A stretch of 64,000 bases of DNA from NCBI RefSeq assembly GCF_009866765.1, contig NZ_CP019431.1, positions 4,092,001 through 4,156,000 of the forward strand. Reading direction: 5' to 3'. Both the position numbers and the translations under genes were made by a program. The notes beneath the pieces were generated by a model that was not told where the DNA came from, made no database searches, and saw only the letters and a list, made by a program, of their open reading frames with translations. Numbering within the stretch: the first letter of the stretch is position 1; each line of letters begins with the position of its first letter. Source of the stretch: Pseudomonas sp. S35 (GTDB lineage Bacteria; Pseudomonadota; Gammaproteobacteria; Pseudomonadales; Pseudomonadaceae). This document shows, in pieces, positions 27,656 through 38,477 of the stretch.

Positions 27656-28814
27656 TCACAACCCCTCGCGCAAGCGCCTGATGCTCATGGGTGTCGGCGG
27701 CCTGACCCTGGCTGCTCTGTTGGTCGCCAACGGCCTGCACGCCCGCACGTTGCACGAACAATCGGTGATGGCTTGGACCGAGACTGCCGCCATCGCGCAA
27801 GTGATGGTGTTCCAACCGCAACACAACGTCGCCGGTGACACCTTGCGCCTGCCTGCACACCTGGAGGCGTGGAGCAAGGCGCCGATTCATGCGCGGGTCA
27901 GCGGTTACCTCAAGGATTGGAAAGCCGATATCGGCACAACGGTCCAAGCCGGACAAGTGCTCGGCGAAATTGACAGCCCCGACCTGGACCAACAACTGGC
28001 ACAAACCCATGCGCGCTTGATCCAGGAGCAGGCCAACGCACGCCTGGCGGCGACCACTGCGACGCGCTGGCAAAACCTGCTGGCCAGCCACTCCGTATCG
28101 CGCCAGGAAGCCGATGAAAAAACCTCCAACGCCGCTGCAGCCAACGCCAATGCCCAGGCCGCTGCCGCCGATTACGCACGGCTGTGCGCATTGGAAAGCT
28201 ACAAGACGATTCGGGCGCCATTCGCCGGCACCATCACCGCACGTAACACCGATATCGGCCAGTTGATCAAAGCCGACAGCGACAGCGATCCGGAGTTGTT
28301 CAACATCGCCGACACGCACCAGTTGCGACTCTACGTGCCGGTGCCACAGAACTACGCAGCGGTGATTCATCCTGGCCTGGAAGCCCAGCTCACCGTGCCC
28401 GAGCACCCTGGCGAGCACTTCAAGGCGCGGCTGATCGGCGACTCCACCGCCATCGACCGCCGCTCCGGCACCTTGCTCGCGCAGTTCGTCGTCGACAACC
28501 CCAATGGTGAGTTGCTGCCCGGTGACTACGCCGAAGCAACGCTGCCCATCCCGGCCGACACCCATGGCGTGAGCATCCCGGCCAGCGCATTGATCTTCCG
28601 CGCCCAGGGCACCCAAGTGGCGGTGCTGGATGCGCACAATCATGTGCACCTGCAAACCATCCACATCGGCCTCGACCTGGGCGAACGCCTGGTGATCGAC
28701 CAAGGCCTGAAACCCGCCGACCGCGTAGTCGACAACCCACCCGACGCCCTGCGCGAAGGCGATGCCGTGCAAGTGGCCGATGCCGCTGGAGGTGCCCATG
28801 CGCCCAAGGCTTAA
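27645..28814 (+). CDS. Efflux RND periplasmic adaptor (membrane fusion protein)
   Basis: 389 aa. N-terminal membrane anchor (LMLMGVGGLTLAALLVANGL), lipoyl/barrel-sandwich halves (APIHARVSGYLKDWKADIGTTVQAGQVLGEID and KTIRAPFAGTITARNTDIGQLI), an alpha-helical hairpin between them, then beta-barrel and membrane-proximal domains. It bridges the RND pump and the outer membrane channel. Translationally coupled to both neighbours (11 and 17 bp overlaps). Confidence 0.92.
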   Translation: MSSDHNPSRKRLMLMGVGGLTLAALLVANGLHARTLHEQSVMAWTETAAIAQVMVFQPQHNVAGDTLRLPAHLEAWSKAPIHARVSGYLKDWKADIGTTVQAGQVLGEIDSPDLDQQLAQTHARLIQEQANARLAATTATRWQNLLASHSVSRQEADEKTSNAAAANANAQAAAADYARLCALESYKTIRAPFAGTITARNTDIGQLIKADSDSDPELFNIADTHQLRLYVPVPQNYAAVIHPGLEAQLTVPEHPGEHFKARLIGDSTAIDRRSGTLLAQFVVDNPNGELLPGDYAEATLPIPADTHGVSIPASALIFRAQGTQVAVLDAHNHVHLQTIHIGLDLGERLVIDQGLKPADRVVDNPPDALREGDAVQVADAAGGAHAPKA

Positions 28815-30216
28815 ACCTCTGGCGGCGCTGATGCTGCTGGCGTTGCAAGGCTGCTCGATGGCGCCCGCCTACCAGGTGCCGTCAGTGGGCCTGCCTGCAG
28901 GTTATCGCGAACAGACCAGCGATGGCCCGTGGCACAGCGCGCAACCGTCCGATCAACTGACGCGGCAATGGTGGGCGCTCTACCACGACGCGCAACTGGA
29001 TAACCTGCAACAGCGACTGCTCAAGGCCAACCCCGACCTCGCGGCAGCCTTGGCGCACTTCGATGCGTCGCAGGCCTATGCCAGCCAACTGCATGCCGGA
29101 TTGTTGCCGCAGATCACCGCCAGCGCGCAACCGTTACGCCAACGCCAATCCGACTCACGACCGCTGCGCGGCACGACGCAGCCTTCGGTGTACAACAGCA
29201 ACAGCGCTGGGTTTTCCCTGAGCTACGACCTGGACCTGTGGGGCAAAATCCGCAATCAGGTCGCCTCGGGGGACGCCCAGGCGCAAGCGTCCGGGGATGA
29301 TCTGGCCGTGGCGCGCCTGAGCCTGCAACATCAACTGGCGACCCTGTATGTGCAGCTCAATGGGCTGGATGCACAGGCGCGGATTCTCAACAGCTCACTG
29401 GAGGATTTCAGCCAGGCGCTGCAACTGACCCGCAGTCGATACGAAGGCCAGATCGCCTCGGAACTGGACCTGACCCGTGCGCAAAATCAACTGGCGCAGG
29501 CCAAGGCACAACTGGATGAAGTGCGGGGGCAACGCAACCTGACCGAGCATGCGATCGCAGAACTGGTGGGCGTGGCGGCGAGCGATTTTTCATTGCCGCC
29601 GAGCCAGCGATTGATCGCGCTACCGCAGATTCCATCACAACTGCCGAGCCAGTTATTGCAACGGCGCCCGGATATAGCGGCGGCAGAGCGCCGGGTATTT
29701 GCCGCCAACGCCAACATCGGCGTAGCCAAGGCCGCGTGGTATCCGGACTTCAGCTTGACCGGCTTGATTGGCGGGCAGACCCAGGGCGTCGGCAATCTGC
29801 TGTCCGCCGGCAATCGCTATTGGGCGTTGGGGCCGTTGGTGAATGTGCCGATCTTCGACGGCGGCCGCTTAAGTGCCAATGAACGCCAGGCCAAAGCCGA
29901 GTTTGAAGAAGCCTGCGCGCAATACCGCAGCCAGGTGCTGAAGGCCATCCGCGAGGTCGAAGATAACCTGGCGCAACTGCGGGACTTGCAGCAGGAGGCC
30001 CAGGATGAACAAGCGGCAGCGGATGCGGCGCAGCACACCCAGGCGCTGGCGATGAACAGCTATCAAGCCGGCGCGGTGAGTTACCTGGATGTGGTGACCG
30101 CGCAGACGGCGGCGTTGCAGGCGCAGAGGACGTTGCAGGCGGTGCAGACGCGGCAGTTGCAGGCGAGTGTGGGCCTCATGGCCGCACTCGGCGGCGGTTG
30201 GCAATCAAATCGTTGA
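28798..30216 (+). CDS. Outer membrane efflux lipoprotein (NodT/OprM family)
   Basis: 472 aa. Lipobox LLALQGC near residue 20, then two repeated outer membrane efflux (TolC-type) domains: WWALYHDAQLDNLQQRLL, YDLDLWGKIRNQV, and in the second half RRPDIAAAERRVFAANANIGVAKAAWYPDFSL. Forms the trimeric outer membrane channel of this tripartite pump. Last gene of the operon. The start MRPRLKP is chosen for the signal peptide. Confidence 0.92.
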   Translation: MRPRLKPLAALMLLALQGCSMAPAYQVPSVGLPAGYREQTSDGPWHSAQPSDQLTRQWWALYHDAQLDNLQQRLLKANPDLAAALAHFDASQAYASQLHAGLLPQITASAQPLRQRQSDSRPLRGTTQPSVYNSNSAGFSLSYDLDLWGKIRNQVASGDAQAQASGDDLAVARLSLQHQLATLYVQLNGLDAQARILNSSLEDFSQALQLTRSRYEGQIASELDLTRAQNQLAQAKAQLDEVRGQRNLTEHAIAELVGVAASDFSLPPSQRLIALPQIPSQLPSQLLQRRPDIAAAERRVFAANANIGVAKAAWYPDFSLTGLIGGQTQGVGNLLSAGNRYWALGPLVNVPIFDGGRLSANERQAKAEFEEACAQYRSQVLKAIREVEDNLAQLRDLQQEAQDEQAAADAAQHTQALAMNSYQAGAVSYLDVVTAQTAALQAQRTLQAVQTRQLQASVGLMAALGGGWQSNR

Positions 30217-30241
30217 ACATCTGAAGATTCAAGGCTACTAA

Positions 30242-30286
30242 ATGTTTATGGGCTTCCTACTTGGAAACAGCGAAGCCCGTAAACAT
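30242..30286. terminator. Long stem-loop between the efflux operon and the ATPase gene
   Basis: ATGTTTATGGGCTTC (30242-30256) and GAAGCCCGTAAACAT (30272-30286) are 15-nt arms with one T:G position and a 15-nt loop. It lies between convergent genes, so it probably ends or protects both messages, although no U tract follows. Confidence 0.5.
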
Positions 30287-30292
30287 AATAGG

Positions 30293-31951
30293 TCAGTCTA
30301 GAGCTTCAGCCTCATAAATTTCATGCTGATCAGCAATGATATCTAGTGCCCGATGAAGCATTTTATGAACCTTAAGATGCTCTGCTCTTTTAATTTCCCC
30401 TCTAGATGCAGAGGTTTGGTCAACATATGACCAGATATAGGTTTCTCCCGCGCTAGCTTTTATTCCGACAGCTCCAACTCGGTAGAGGCAAGACAGCAAG
30501 GCTATTAGAACATCGGACTCTTTAGCCCCACTTGCACCATAGTATTTTTTGACCATTGACACACAAGCGTCATCAAGCTTGCCCTCATTCAAGGACATCA
30601 TAACCTCTTCTAATTTTGCATCCTTGATCATAGACTTAGTAAAGGTAGCTTTAACCCCTCGAATAATTTCAACCGTATCATCAAAACTAGGATATATTTC
30701 ACCCCACTCTTCTTTTAGTGACTTTAGTCTCTTTCCAGAATATTGAGCTTCCGCTGCCAACAATGCTCGCCAAGAGATCCGTTCGCGCTCCGACGCAATC
30801 AAAAAACTTTCATTAACAAATTGCAAAACATCTCTAGGGCGGCGAAGCGTACGCTCAATAATAAAGTCCATTGACGTCTGACCACCGCCCTTTCGAGGTT
30901 TCGGAAAAATATCGTCAAAGGTCACAGGCGCTTTAGTGTACTGACTTTTAAACACCTCATTTATTCTCAACTCAACCAACCTAGTTAACTCTTCAGGCGA
31001 CCAAGTCAGATTCAGAATATAAGACTCGTACTTTTCTTCCTGAAAGCCTGAATCTCGCGTCATATCAAAAACCAGATCAAGCAAATCCTTACGGAGCGCG
31101 GCTATTATTTTTATTTGCCTAATCTTACGAAATGTTTTTATCTCCTCTATTAGCGCCCTGATAAATCGAACTCGAGTTTCGGTTGCCGCCCACTCCTCAT
31201 CCAATTGGTCAATAAGCAAATAGAATTTCTTCTGCGGATCGGAGAATGAATACTCCGAAAGCAAATCTAAGACCTCATTTAGCTTCTTTATTTGAAGCCC
31301 ACTTACTACTTGACTTGCTCTCTGCCTGATCTCTACTTTTTCGCCCTCACTAAGCCTCTCAACCCCTGCATAGGTCAAACTTAGTCCGGAATAAGCGGCC
31401 CCAATTGATGCCTTGGTGTCGGATTCAAGCTTTTTAGTTATTTCTTTCAGATGCTCCTCAGTATCCAACCAAAACTTATTACCCCACTCATTAAAATACT
31501 CAATAGCTTTTTTCTTCGCAAGATCACGACTAAATGAGTTAAGAAGACTATCAACAAACCCTCGACTATCACACTCAGATCTTATGTCATAGCGAAGCTT
31601 CAACAATTCCACAGTCAACACGTGCCGCCACAACAACCTATAAAACAGATCTAGATTAATTCCTAACGCATCGAAAAACTGAATAATATCCGAATACTCT
31701 AAAAACCTGATAGAAATATCATTAGGATCAAGCTTGACAGATTTTTGCGCAGTTACCGCGACTTTATAAAGCAACGCACTTTTGCCCGAACCCGTTCTAC
31801 CGAGTATTATCGACTCTGGAGAGTCAACATCCAATAGCTGGCTCAAATAGCCATTATCAACGAAGCAACGACTTAGTAACTCCGTGTCCGCCTCCGCATC
31901 TAAGGCACCGACCCTCAAGTTTCGAGTTATTTTTATTTTTTTATCGTCCAT
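30293..31951 (-). CDS. P-loop ATPase, Sll1717 family-like (accessory, AT-rich)
   Basis: 552 aa. Walker A ILGRTGSGKSALL at residues 49-61 and Walker B FYLLIDQLDEEWA about 243-255, then RFIRALIEEIKTFR and a sensor-like IAALRKDLLD. The C-terminal third has LRRPRDVLQFVNESF and a helical winged-helix-like end. This pattern matches the Sll1717 P-loop ATPases, a poorly understood STAND-like group found in variable genome regions. Codon use is AT-rich compared with all neighbours, a sign of transfer. It stands alone: no nuclease, toxin or second subunit is adjacent. The MDDKK start has SD GGGAGG; the upstream Met at 32017 lacks one. A defence role is possible but not shown. Confidence 0.7.
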   Translation of the reverse strand: MDDKKIKITRNLRVGALDAEADTELLSRCFVDNGYLSQLLDVDSPESIILGRTGSGKSALLYKVAVTAQKSVKLDPNDISIRFLEYSDIIQFFDALGINLDLFYRLLWRHVLTVELLKLRYDIRSECDSRGFVDSLLNSFSRDLAKKKAIEYFNEWGNKFWLDTEEHLKEITKKLESDTKASIGAAYSGLSLTYAGVERLSEGEKVEIRQRASQVVSGLQIKKLNEVLDLLSEYSFSDPQKKFYLLIDQLDEEWAATETRVRFIRALIEEIKTFRKIRQIKIIAALRKDLLDLVFDMTRDSGFQEEKYESYILNLTWSPEELTRLVELRINEVFKSQYTKAPVTFDDIFPKPRKGGGQTSMDFIIERTLRRPRDVLQFVNESFLIASERERISWRALLAAEAQYSGKRLKSLKEEWGEIYPSFDDTVEIIRGVKATFTKSMIKDAKLEEVMMSLNEGKLDDACVSMVKKYYGASGAKESDVLIALLSCLYRVGAVGIKASAGETYIWSYVDQTSASRGEIKRAEHLKVHKMLHRALDIIADQHEIYEAEALD

Positions 31952-32055
31952 CACTGCCCTCCCGCTATAAGGCCATAAGCCACTATAGGCCACGGCATCG
32001 ATAAAGCCATTTTTCAAAATTTCTTTTTCCTACTCAAATGTTTCAAGAGATTTTG

Positions 32056-32078
32056 GAAGCTCGCAAAAATTGAGCTTC
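32056..32078. promoter_or_regulatory. Inverted repeat upstream of the ATPase gene
   Basis: GAAGCTC (32056-32062) and GAGCTTC (32072-32078) with a 9-nt spacer, about 105 bp upstream of the ATPase start. Possible operator or leader hairpin. Confidence 0.3.
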
Positions 32079-32190
32079 TACTCCTAAACAGCTCTCAAAA
32101 AATCGTAGAAGTAGAAACAAATCCACGGTAGAGGGGAATTTTCCGACAAGCTTTTAGGCTTGCCGCTCGAAGCAGTCATCATTAGTCTTT

Positions 32191-32420
32191 GCGGGTCGCT
32201 GCCAATTCAGCGACCGGACGTGAGAATCCGATGACTTACCTAGGCGCGCAGGCGCCCACCATATACAGTGCAAGCGCATTTTTTTGGCTTAATGTAATGG
32301 CGGCTGTGCGCGGGCACGCTTAGGCGTGGCTGGGCTACCTAGGAGCTTGGTTCTCACCCCGCGTACGGCTGCCACCCAGGTCCGTGAGAAGACAGGTTGA
32401 CAGCTCTATTAACCTAGGGA
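32191..32420 (+). promoter_or_regulatory. Structured leader in front of the DUF6124 gene
   Basis: The roughly 230 bp before the small gene are dense in complementary segments: GGTCGCTG/CAGCGACC (32194-32214) and CACGC/GCGTG (32325-32338 region) hairpins; GTGAGAA at 32220-32226 and again at 32384-32390, both complementary to TTCTCAC at 32351-32357; and three CCTAGG palindromes at 32239-32244, 32338-32343 and 32413-32418. The last covers the likely SD (AGGGA). The layout suggests alternative pairings that hide or expose the ribosome binding site. No known riboswitch class was recognised. Confidence 0.45.
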
Positions 32421-32427
32421 AAACATC

Positions 32428-32682
32428 ATGATCAAAGACAGTCCCAACCCGCCTTCAGATTCAAACTTGCTCTTCACCCTCCGCCCAAACCTCGACACTG
32501 AAACCTTGCTGGTCAATGCCTCCCAGGATCTGGAATCCATTAATTCCATCGCGGCACATCTAGCATTCGAAGTCGACGGACCTCAGCGCAGTGTGGCGCT
32601 TGGGATTTGTCGGATGGTGGAAGGTGTGCAGTTGCTGGTCGACAGGCTGGTGGATCAATGCAGTGGGGCTCGGGCGCAGTAA
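32428..32682 (+). CDS. DUF6124 (DUF3077-like) family protein
   Basis: 84 aa: NPPSDSNLLFTLRPNLDTETLLVNASQDLESINSIAAHLAFEVDGPQRSVALGICRMVEGVQLLVDRLVD. This is the pattern of the small DUF6124 proteins that occur, often in several copies, in pseudomonad genomes. All-helical, no signal peptide or membrane segment. Function unknown. It has a long structured leader and is followed by REP sequences. Confidence 0.75.
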   Translation: MIKDSPNPPSDSNLLFTLRPNLDTETLLVNASQDLESINSIAAHLAFEVDGPQRSVALGICRMVEGVQLLVDRLVDQCSGARAQ

Positions 32683-32701
32683 TCGCAGTGGCGGTTCCGG
32701 T

Positions 32702-32799
32702 CCCATCGGGGGCAAGCCCCCTCCCACACTGTCATGCGCCAGACATACATTGTATGAACACCGCAAACCCAATGTGGGAGGGGGCTTGCCCCCGATGGC
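32702..32799. repeat. REPIN: two inverted REP sequences
   Basis: GGGGGCAAGCCCCCTCCCAC (from about 32708) and its inverse GTGGGAGGGGGCTTGCCCCC (from 32774) lie in opposite orientation about 40 bp apart, the doublet form called REPIN in P. fluorescens. They precede the RAYT gene. Confidence 0.9.
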
Positions 32800-32891
32800 G
32801 GCCTTCCAGACACATCCTGCCAAAAGCCTGCCGATCAATCCCTTGCCCTCCAACCTAGCCTCTTGAAACACCCCAAAAGAGAGGCCAAGGA

Positions 32892-33350
32892 ATGCCTGAC
32901 CTACCCGCTTCAAACCGCCTGCGCATCGGTCGATTCAGCGAACCAAACCGCATCTACCTCATCACCACCAACACCCACGAACGCATCCCGATATTCACCG
33001 ACTTCCACCTCGGTCGCCTGGTGGTCTGGCAGTTCCGCCTCGCGCAGTACCAAGGGCTGGCGAGGTCCCTGGCATGGGTGATCATGCCGGACCACTGTCA
33101 TTGGCTGCTCGAACTGAAAAAGGGCTCGCTGGCCGACTTGATGTGCCAAGTGAAGTCAAAAAGCACCAGGGCCGTCAACGGTGCAAGCGCACGCAAGGGT
33201 CGGCTTTGGCAAGGGAGCTTTCACGACCGAGCACTGCGCAAGGAAGATGATTTGATGAAGATGGCCAGGTATGTGGTAGCCAATCCATTACGGGCAGGTT
33301 TGGTCGAGCGGATTGGGGACTATCCGTTGTGGGATGCGATCTGGGTATAG
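32892..33350 (+). CDS. REP-associated tyrosine transposase (RAYT)
   Basis: 152 aa, the TnpA_REP/Y1 transposase type. HUH-like metal motif HCH (His68, His70) in VIMPDHCHWLLEL, RLWQGSFHDRALR, and the likely catalytic Tyr127 in MARYVVANPLRAGLVE. RAYTs are single-copy domesticated transposases thought to spread REP/REPIN sequences. REP elements flank it on both sides (32702-32799 and 33371-33471), the normal arrangement for a RAYT locus. Confidence 0.9.
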   Translation: MPDLPASNRLRIGRFSEPNRIYLITTNTHERIPIFTDFHLGRLVVWQFRLAQYQGLARSLAWVIMPDHCHWLLELKKGSLADLMCQVKSKSTRAVNGASARKGRLWQGSFHDRALRKEDDLMKMARYVVANPLRAGLVERIGDYPLWDAIWV

Positions 33351-33370
33351 GTTCGAGATAGAGTCGCCGC

Positions 33371-33471
33371 TATCGCGAGCAAGCCCGCTCCCACACTTAA
33401 TCGATGTTCGACATGACAACACGGTCAAATGTGGGAGGGGCAAGTCGAATCATCGCGCCGCCCCTCCCACT
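33371..33471. repeat. REP cluster downstream of the RAYT gene
   Basis: GCGAGCAAGCCCGCTCCCAC (33375-33394), ATGTGGGAGGGGCAAG (33430-33445) and CGCCCCTCCCAC (33460-33471) are diverged REP units in alternating orientation. The first belongs to a different REP sequence type (GCGAGC) from the 32.7-kb pair. Confidence 0.75.
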
Positions 33472-33484
33472 TTTTTACTGCATT

Positions 33485-34768
33485 TCAGGCCGCGAGCTTG
33501 CCGCTGGCGATTGCAGCAGAAGCGGCCACCATCGCACGCAACAACACCGCACACCCCGCCGCCAAGTCATCCGGTGCCGCATTCTCGATTTCGTTGTGGC
33601 TGATGCCGCCTTCGCACGGCACAAAGATCATCCCCGCCGGGCCCAATTCGGCGACGAAGATCGCGTCGTGCCCTGCCCCGCTGACGATGCCCATGTTTGA
33701 CAAGCCCAAACCATTCGCCGCATCCCGCACAGCATCCACGCAGCCTTTGTCGAAATACAGCGGTGGGAAATCTGCGGTGGGTTCCAATTCAAAACTCAAG
33801 CCATGCTTGGCGCAGGTGTCATCAATCACCTTGCGCACTTCGGCAATCATCGAGTCCAGGCGCGCCGGTTCCAGGTGACGGAAGTCCAGTGTCATACGCA
33901 CTTCACCGGGAATCACATTGCGCGAGCCGGGGTACGCCTGCAGGCACCCGACGGTGCCACACGCATGGGGCTGATGCCCCAGCGCCGCCGCATTCACCGC
34001 CGCCACCACCGCTGCCGCGCCTACCAGGGCGTCCTTGCGCAGGTGCATCGGCGTCGGCCCGGCATGCGCCTCGACGCCGCGCAGTTTCAGGTCAAACCAT
34101 TTCTGCCCGAGGGCGCCAAGGACCACGCCGATGGTTTTTTTCTCATCCTCCAGAATCGGCCCTTGTTCGATATGCGCCTCGAAATACGCACCGACCTTGT
34201 GCCCGCTTTCCGGACGGGTCCCCGCGTAGCCAATCGCATTCAGCGCATCACCCACGCTGACGCCATCCGCATCGACTTTGGCCAAGGTATCTGCCAGGGT
34301 GAATTTCTCGGCAAACACGCCGGAGCCCATCATGCAGGGCGCAAAGCGCGAACCTTCTTCGTTGGTCCACACCACCACTTCCAGCGGTGCTTCGGTTTCC
34401 ACGTTCAAGTCATTGAGGGTTCGCAGCACTTCCACACCGGCCAATACACCAAAGCACCCATCAAACTTGCCGCCCGTGGGCTGAGTGTCGATATGGCTGC
34501 CGGTCATCACCGGTGGCAGGTTGGGGTTGCGACCAGGGCGGCGGGCGAAAATATTGCCGATGCCGTCGACGGTCACGGTGCAACCGGCCGCCTCGCACCA
34601 TTGCACAAACAGGTCGCGGGCCTTGCGGTCCAGGTCGGTGAGCGCCAAGCGACACACGCCGCCCTTGGGGGTGGCGCCGAGTTTGGCCAGGTCCATCAAG
34701 GACTGCCACAAACGGTCGCGGTTGATGTGCTGGTGGGTCGATTGCAGAACGTCGAGGGCAGCGTTCAT
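33485..34768 (-). CDS. Beta-ureidopropionase / N-carbamoyl-amino acid hydrolase (M20 type)
   Basis: 427 aa. Zinc-dependent amidohydrolase of the HyuC/AllC/PydC group: metal site MTGSHIDTQPTGGKFDG, then VVVWTNEEGSRFAPCMMGSG, and the dimer domain GVEAHAGPTPMHLRKDAL with GAGHDAIFVA. In this cluster, with preTA and dihydropyrimidinase, it most likely hydrolyses N-carbamoyl-beta-alanine to beta-alanine, CO2 and ammonia, the last step of uracil degradation. Allantoate amidohydrolase is the nearest alternative. The transporter gene lies upstream in the same direction. Confidence 0.85.
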   Translation of the reverse strand: MNAALDVLQSTHQHINRDRLWQSLMDLAKLGATPKGGVCRLALTDLDRKARDLFVQWCEAAGCTVTVDGIGNIFARRPGRNPNLPPVMTGSHIDTQPTGGKFDGCFGVLAGVEVLRTLNDLNVETEAPLEVVVWTNEEGSRFAPCMMGSGVFAEKFTLADTLAKVDADGVSVGDALNAIGYAGTRPESGHKVGAYFEAHIEQGPILEDEKKTIGVVLGALGQKWFDLKLRGVEAHAGPTPMHLRKDALVGAAAVVAAVNAAALGHQPHACGTVGCLQAYPGSRNVIPGEVRMTLDFRHLEPARLDSMIAEVRKVIDDTCAKHGLSFELEPTADFPPLYFDKGCVDAVRDAANGLGLSNMGIVSGAGHDAIFVAELGPAGMIFVPCEGGISHNEIENAAPDDLAAGCAVLLRAMVAASAAIASGKLAA

Positions 34769-34809
34769 GGGGATCTCCTCAGGCTGAGTTTCTTATGATT
34801 GGAGCAGGT

Positions 34810-34860
34810 ATGTGGGAGGGAACTGGCCCACCGCAATCGGGAGCAAGCCCCCTCCCACAT
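34810..34860. repeat. REP doublet between hydrolase and transporter genes
   Basis: ATGTGGGAGGGAACTGGCCC (34810-34829) and GGGAGCAAGCCCCCTCCCAC (34839-34858) are inverted REP copies; the first is diverged. Confidence 0.75.
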
Positions 34861-34881
34861 TTGGAGTGCATTCCATTTCCA

Positions 34882-36369
34882 TTACAGCGAGGATTTGGCC
34901 GGCACCGGGCTGATGCCACGCCTGGCATTGAGGCCGTAATACAGCAACCCACCCAACGCCGAACCGGTAAACCAGCCATAGCTGTAGAACCAGCTGAATG
35001 CATCGCTGCCCAACGACAGCAACGTCAACACCACAGGTACGCCAAAGGCGATAAAGCCGCTCCAGTTCCACGCTGGGTACACGTCGTCGCGGTACAGCCC
35101 CGCCAAGTCAAGCTGCTGTTTGCGGGTGATGAAGTAGTCCACCACCATGATCCCGGCGATGGGGCCCAACAGGCTCGAATAGCCCAGCAACCAGTTGGAA
35201 TAGACCGTTTCCAAGCTCACATCGGAGACGATCAGCCCAAGCTTTTTCAGAAGTTCATGGCCCATCAGCAGCAGGCCCACGAACCCAGTGAGGATCACCG
35301 CCGTGGTGCGGTTGATCAGCTTGGGCGCGATGTTCTGGAAGTCGTTGGTGGGCGAGACGATGTTCGCGGCGGTGTTGGTGGACAAGGTGGCGACGATGAT
35401 CAGCGCCATGGCCACGGCCACCCACACAGGGCTCTGGATATGCCCGATCAGCGTCACCGGGTCGGACACGCTGACGCCCACCAGTTTCACCGACGCGGCG
35501 GTCATGATCACGCCGAGGGCGGCGAACAGGAACATGGTCAGTGGCAGGCCGAAGATCTGCCCGAGGATCTGGTCCTTCTGGCTTTTGGCGTAGCGGCTGA
35601 AATCGGGAATGTTCAGTGACAGGGTGGCCCAGAAGCCCACCATTGCAGTGAGCCCTGCCATGAAGTAACCGGTGAGGCTCGCCCCTTCCGGACGCTTGGG
35701 CGGGATCGCCATCAGTTCACTCAATGACACGTTCGGCATGGCCCATACCAGTAAGCCAATCCCCACCGCCACCAGCAGCGGTGCCGACAGGGTCTCCAAG
35801 CGCTTGATCGACTCGGCGCCACGCAGCACCACCCACAAATTCAGGCACCAGAAAATCATGAAGCCAATCACTTCACCGGTGCCACCGAGAGACTTCCACC
35901 CCTCGAAAATCGAACCCAGGAACAGGTGAATCGCCAGCCCGCCAAACATCGTCTGGATACCAAACCAGCCGCACGCCACCAGCGCTCGAATCAAACAGGG
36001 CACGTTGGAGCCGAGGATGCCAAAGGACGAACGCAACAACACCGGGAACGGAATGCCGTACTTGGTACCGGGGAAGGCGTTAAGGGTCAGGGGGATCAGC
36101 ACCACGATATTGGCCAGCAATATCGCCACCAGCGCCTCGCCCACCGACAATCCAAAGTAAGCGGTCAGCACCCCGCCCAACGTGTACGTGGGCACACAGA
36201 TCGACATGCCAACCCACAGCGCGGTGATGTGCCATTTGTTCCAGGTACGTTCGTGCACCTTGGTGGGTGCCATGTCGTGGTTGTAGCGAGGGCTGTCGAG
36301 GACGTCGGGGCCGGCGTCGAGTTCGTACAGGCCGTTGCGTTCAATGACTTGCGATCTGTTCTGTTGCAT
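34882..36369 (-). CDS. NCS1 family nucleobase:cation symporter
   Basis: 495 aa with about 12 membrane segments. The NCS1 N-terminus is clear (RYNHDMAPTKVHERTWNKWHITALWVGMSICVPTYTLGG), with PFPVLLRSSFGILGSNVPCLIRALVACGWFGIQT as the substrate-site region of TM3. Members carry uracil, allantoin or hydantoins; the flanking pyrimidine-degradation genes favour uracil/thymine or dihydropyrimidine. Divergent from the dihydropyrimidinase gene. Confidence 0.88.
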   Translation of the reverse strand: MQQNRSQVIERNGLYELDAGPDVLDSPRYNHDMAPTKVHERTWNKWHITALWVGMSICVPTYTLGGVLTAYFGLSVGEALVAILLANIVVLIPLTLNAFPGTKYGIPFPVLLRSSFGILGSNVPCLIRALVACGWFGIQTMFGGLAIHLFLGSIFEGWKSLGGTGEVIGFMIFWCLNLWVVLRGAESIKRLETLSAPLLVAVGIGLLVWAMPNVSLSELMAIPPKRPEGASLTGYFMAGLTAMVGFWATLSLNIPDFSRYAKSQKDQILGQIFGLPLTMFLFAALGVIMTAASVKLVGVSVSDPVTLIGHIQSPVWVAVAMALIIVATLSTNTAANIVSPTNDFQNIAPKLINRTTAVILTGFVGLLLMGHELLKKLGLIVSDVSLETVYSNWLLGYSSLLGPIAGIMVVDYFITRKQQLDLAGLYRDDVYPAWNWSGFIAFGVPVVLTLLSLGSDAFSWFYSYGWFTGSALGGLLYYGLNARRGISPVPAKSSL

Positions 36370-38399
<2,030 letters not shown>

Positions 38400-38477
38400 G
38401 AACGCTATCGAGGCCATTACAGGCAACAAAAAATGCCCACTTAGAGGCAATCCCCAAAAAACCGTGAGGCCACCACC

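Noticed and set aside
32560..32913. Minus-strand ORF through DUF6124 and the REPIN
   Set aside because: Runs through REP sequences; shadow of the DUF6124 gene.
32892..33350. Active insertion sequence
   Set aside because: The transposase is of the RAYT type, which is domesticated and does not form a normal IS; no terminal repeats or target duplications seen.
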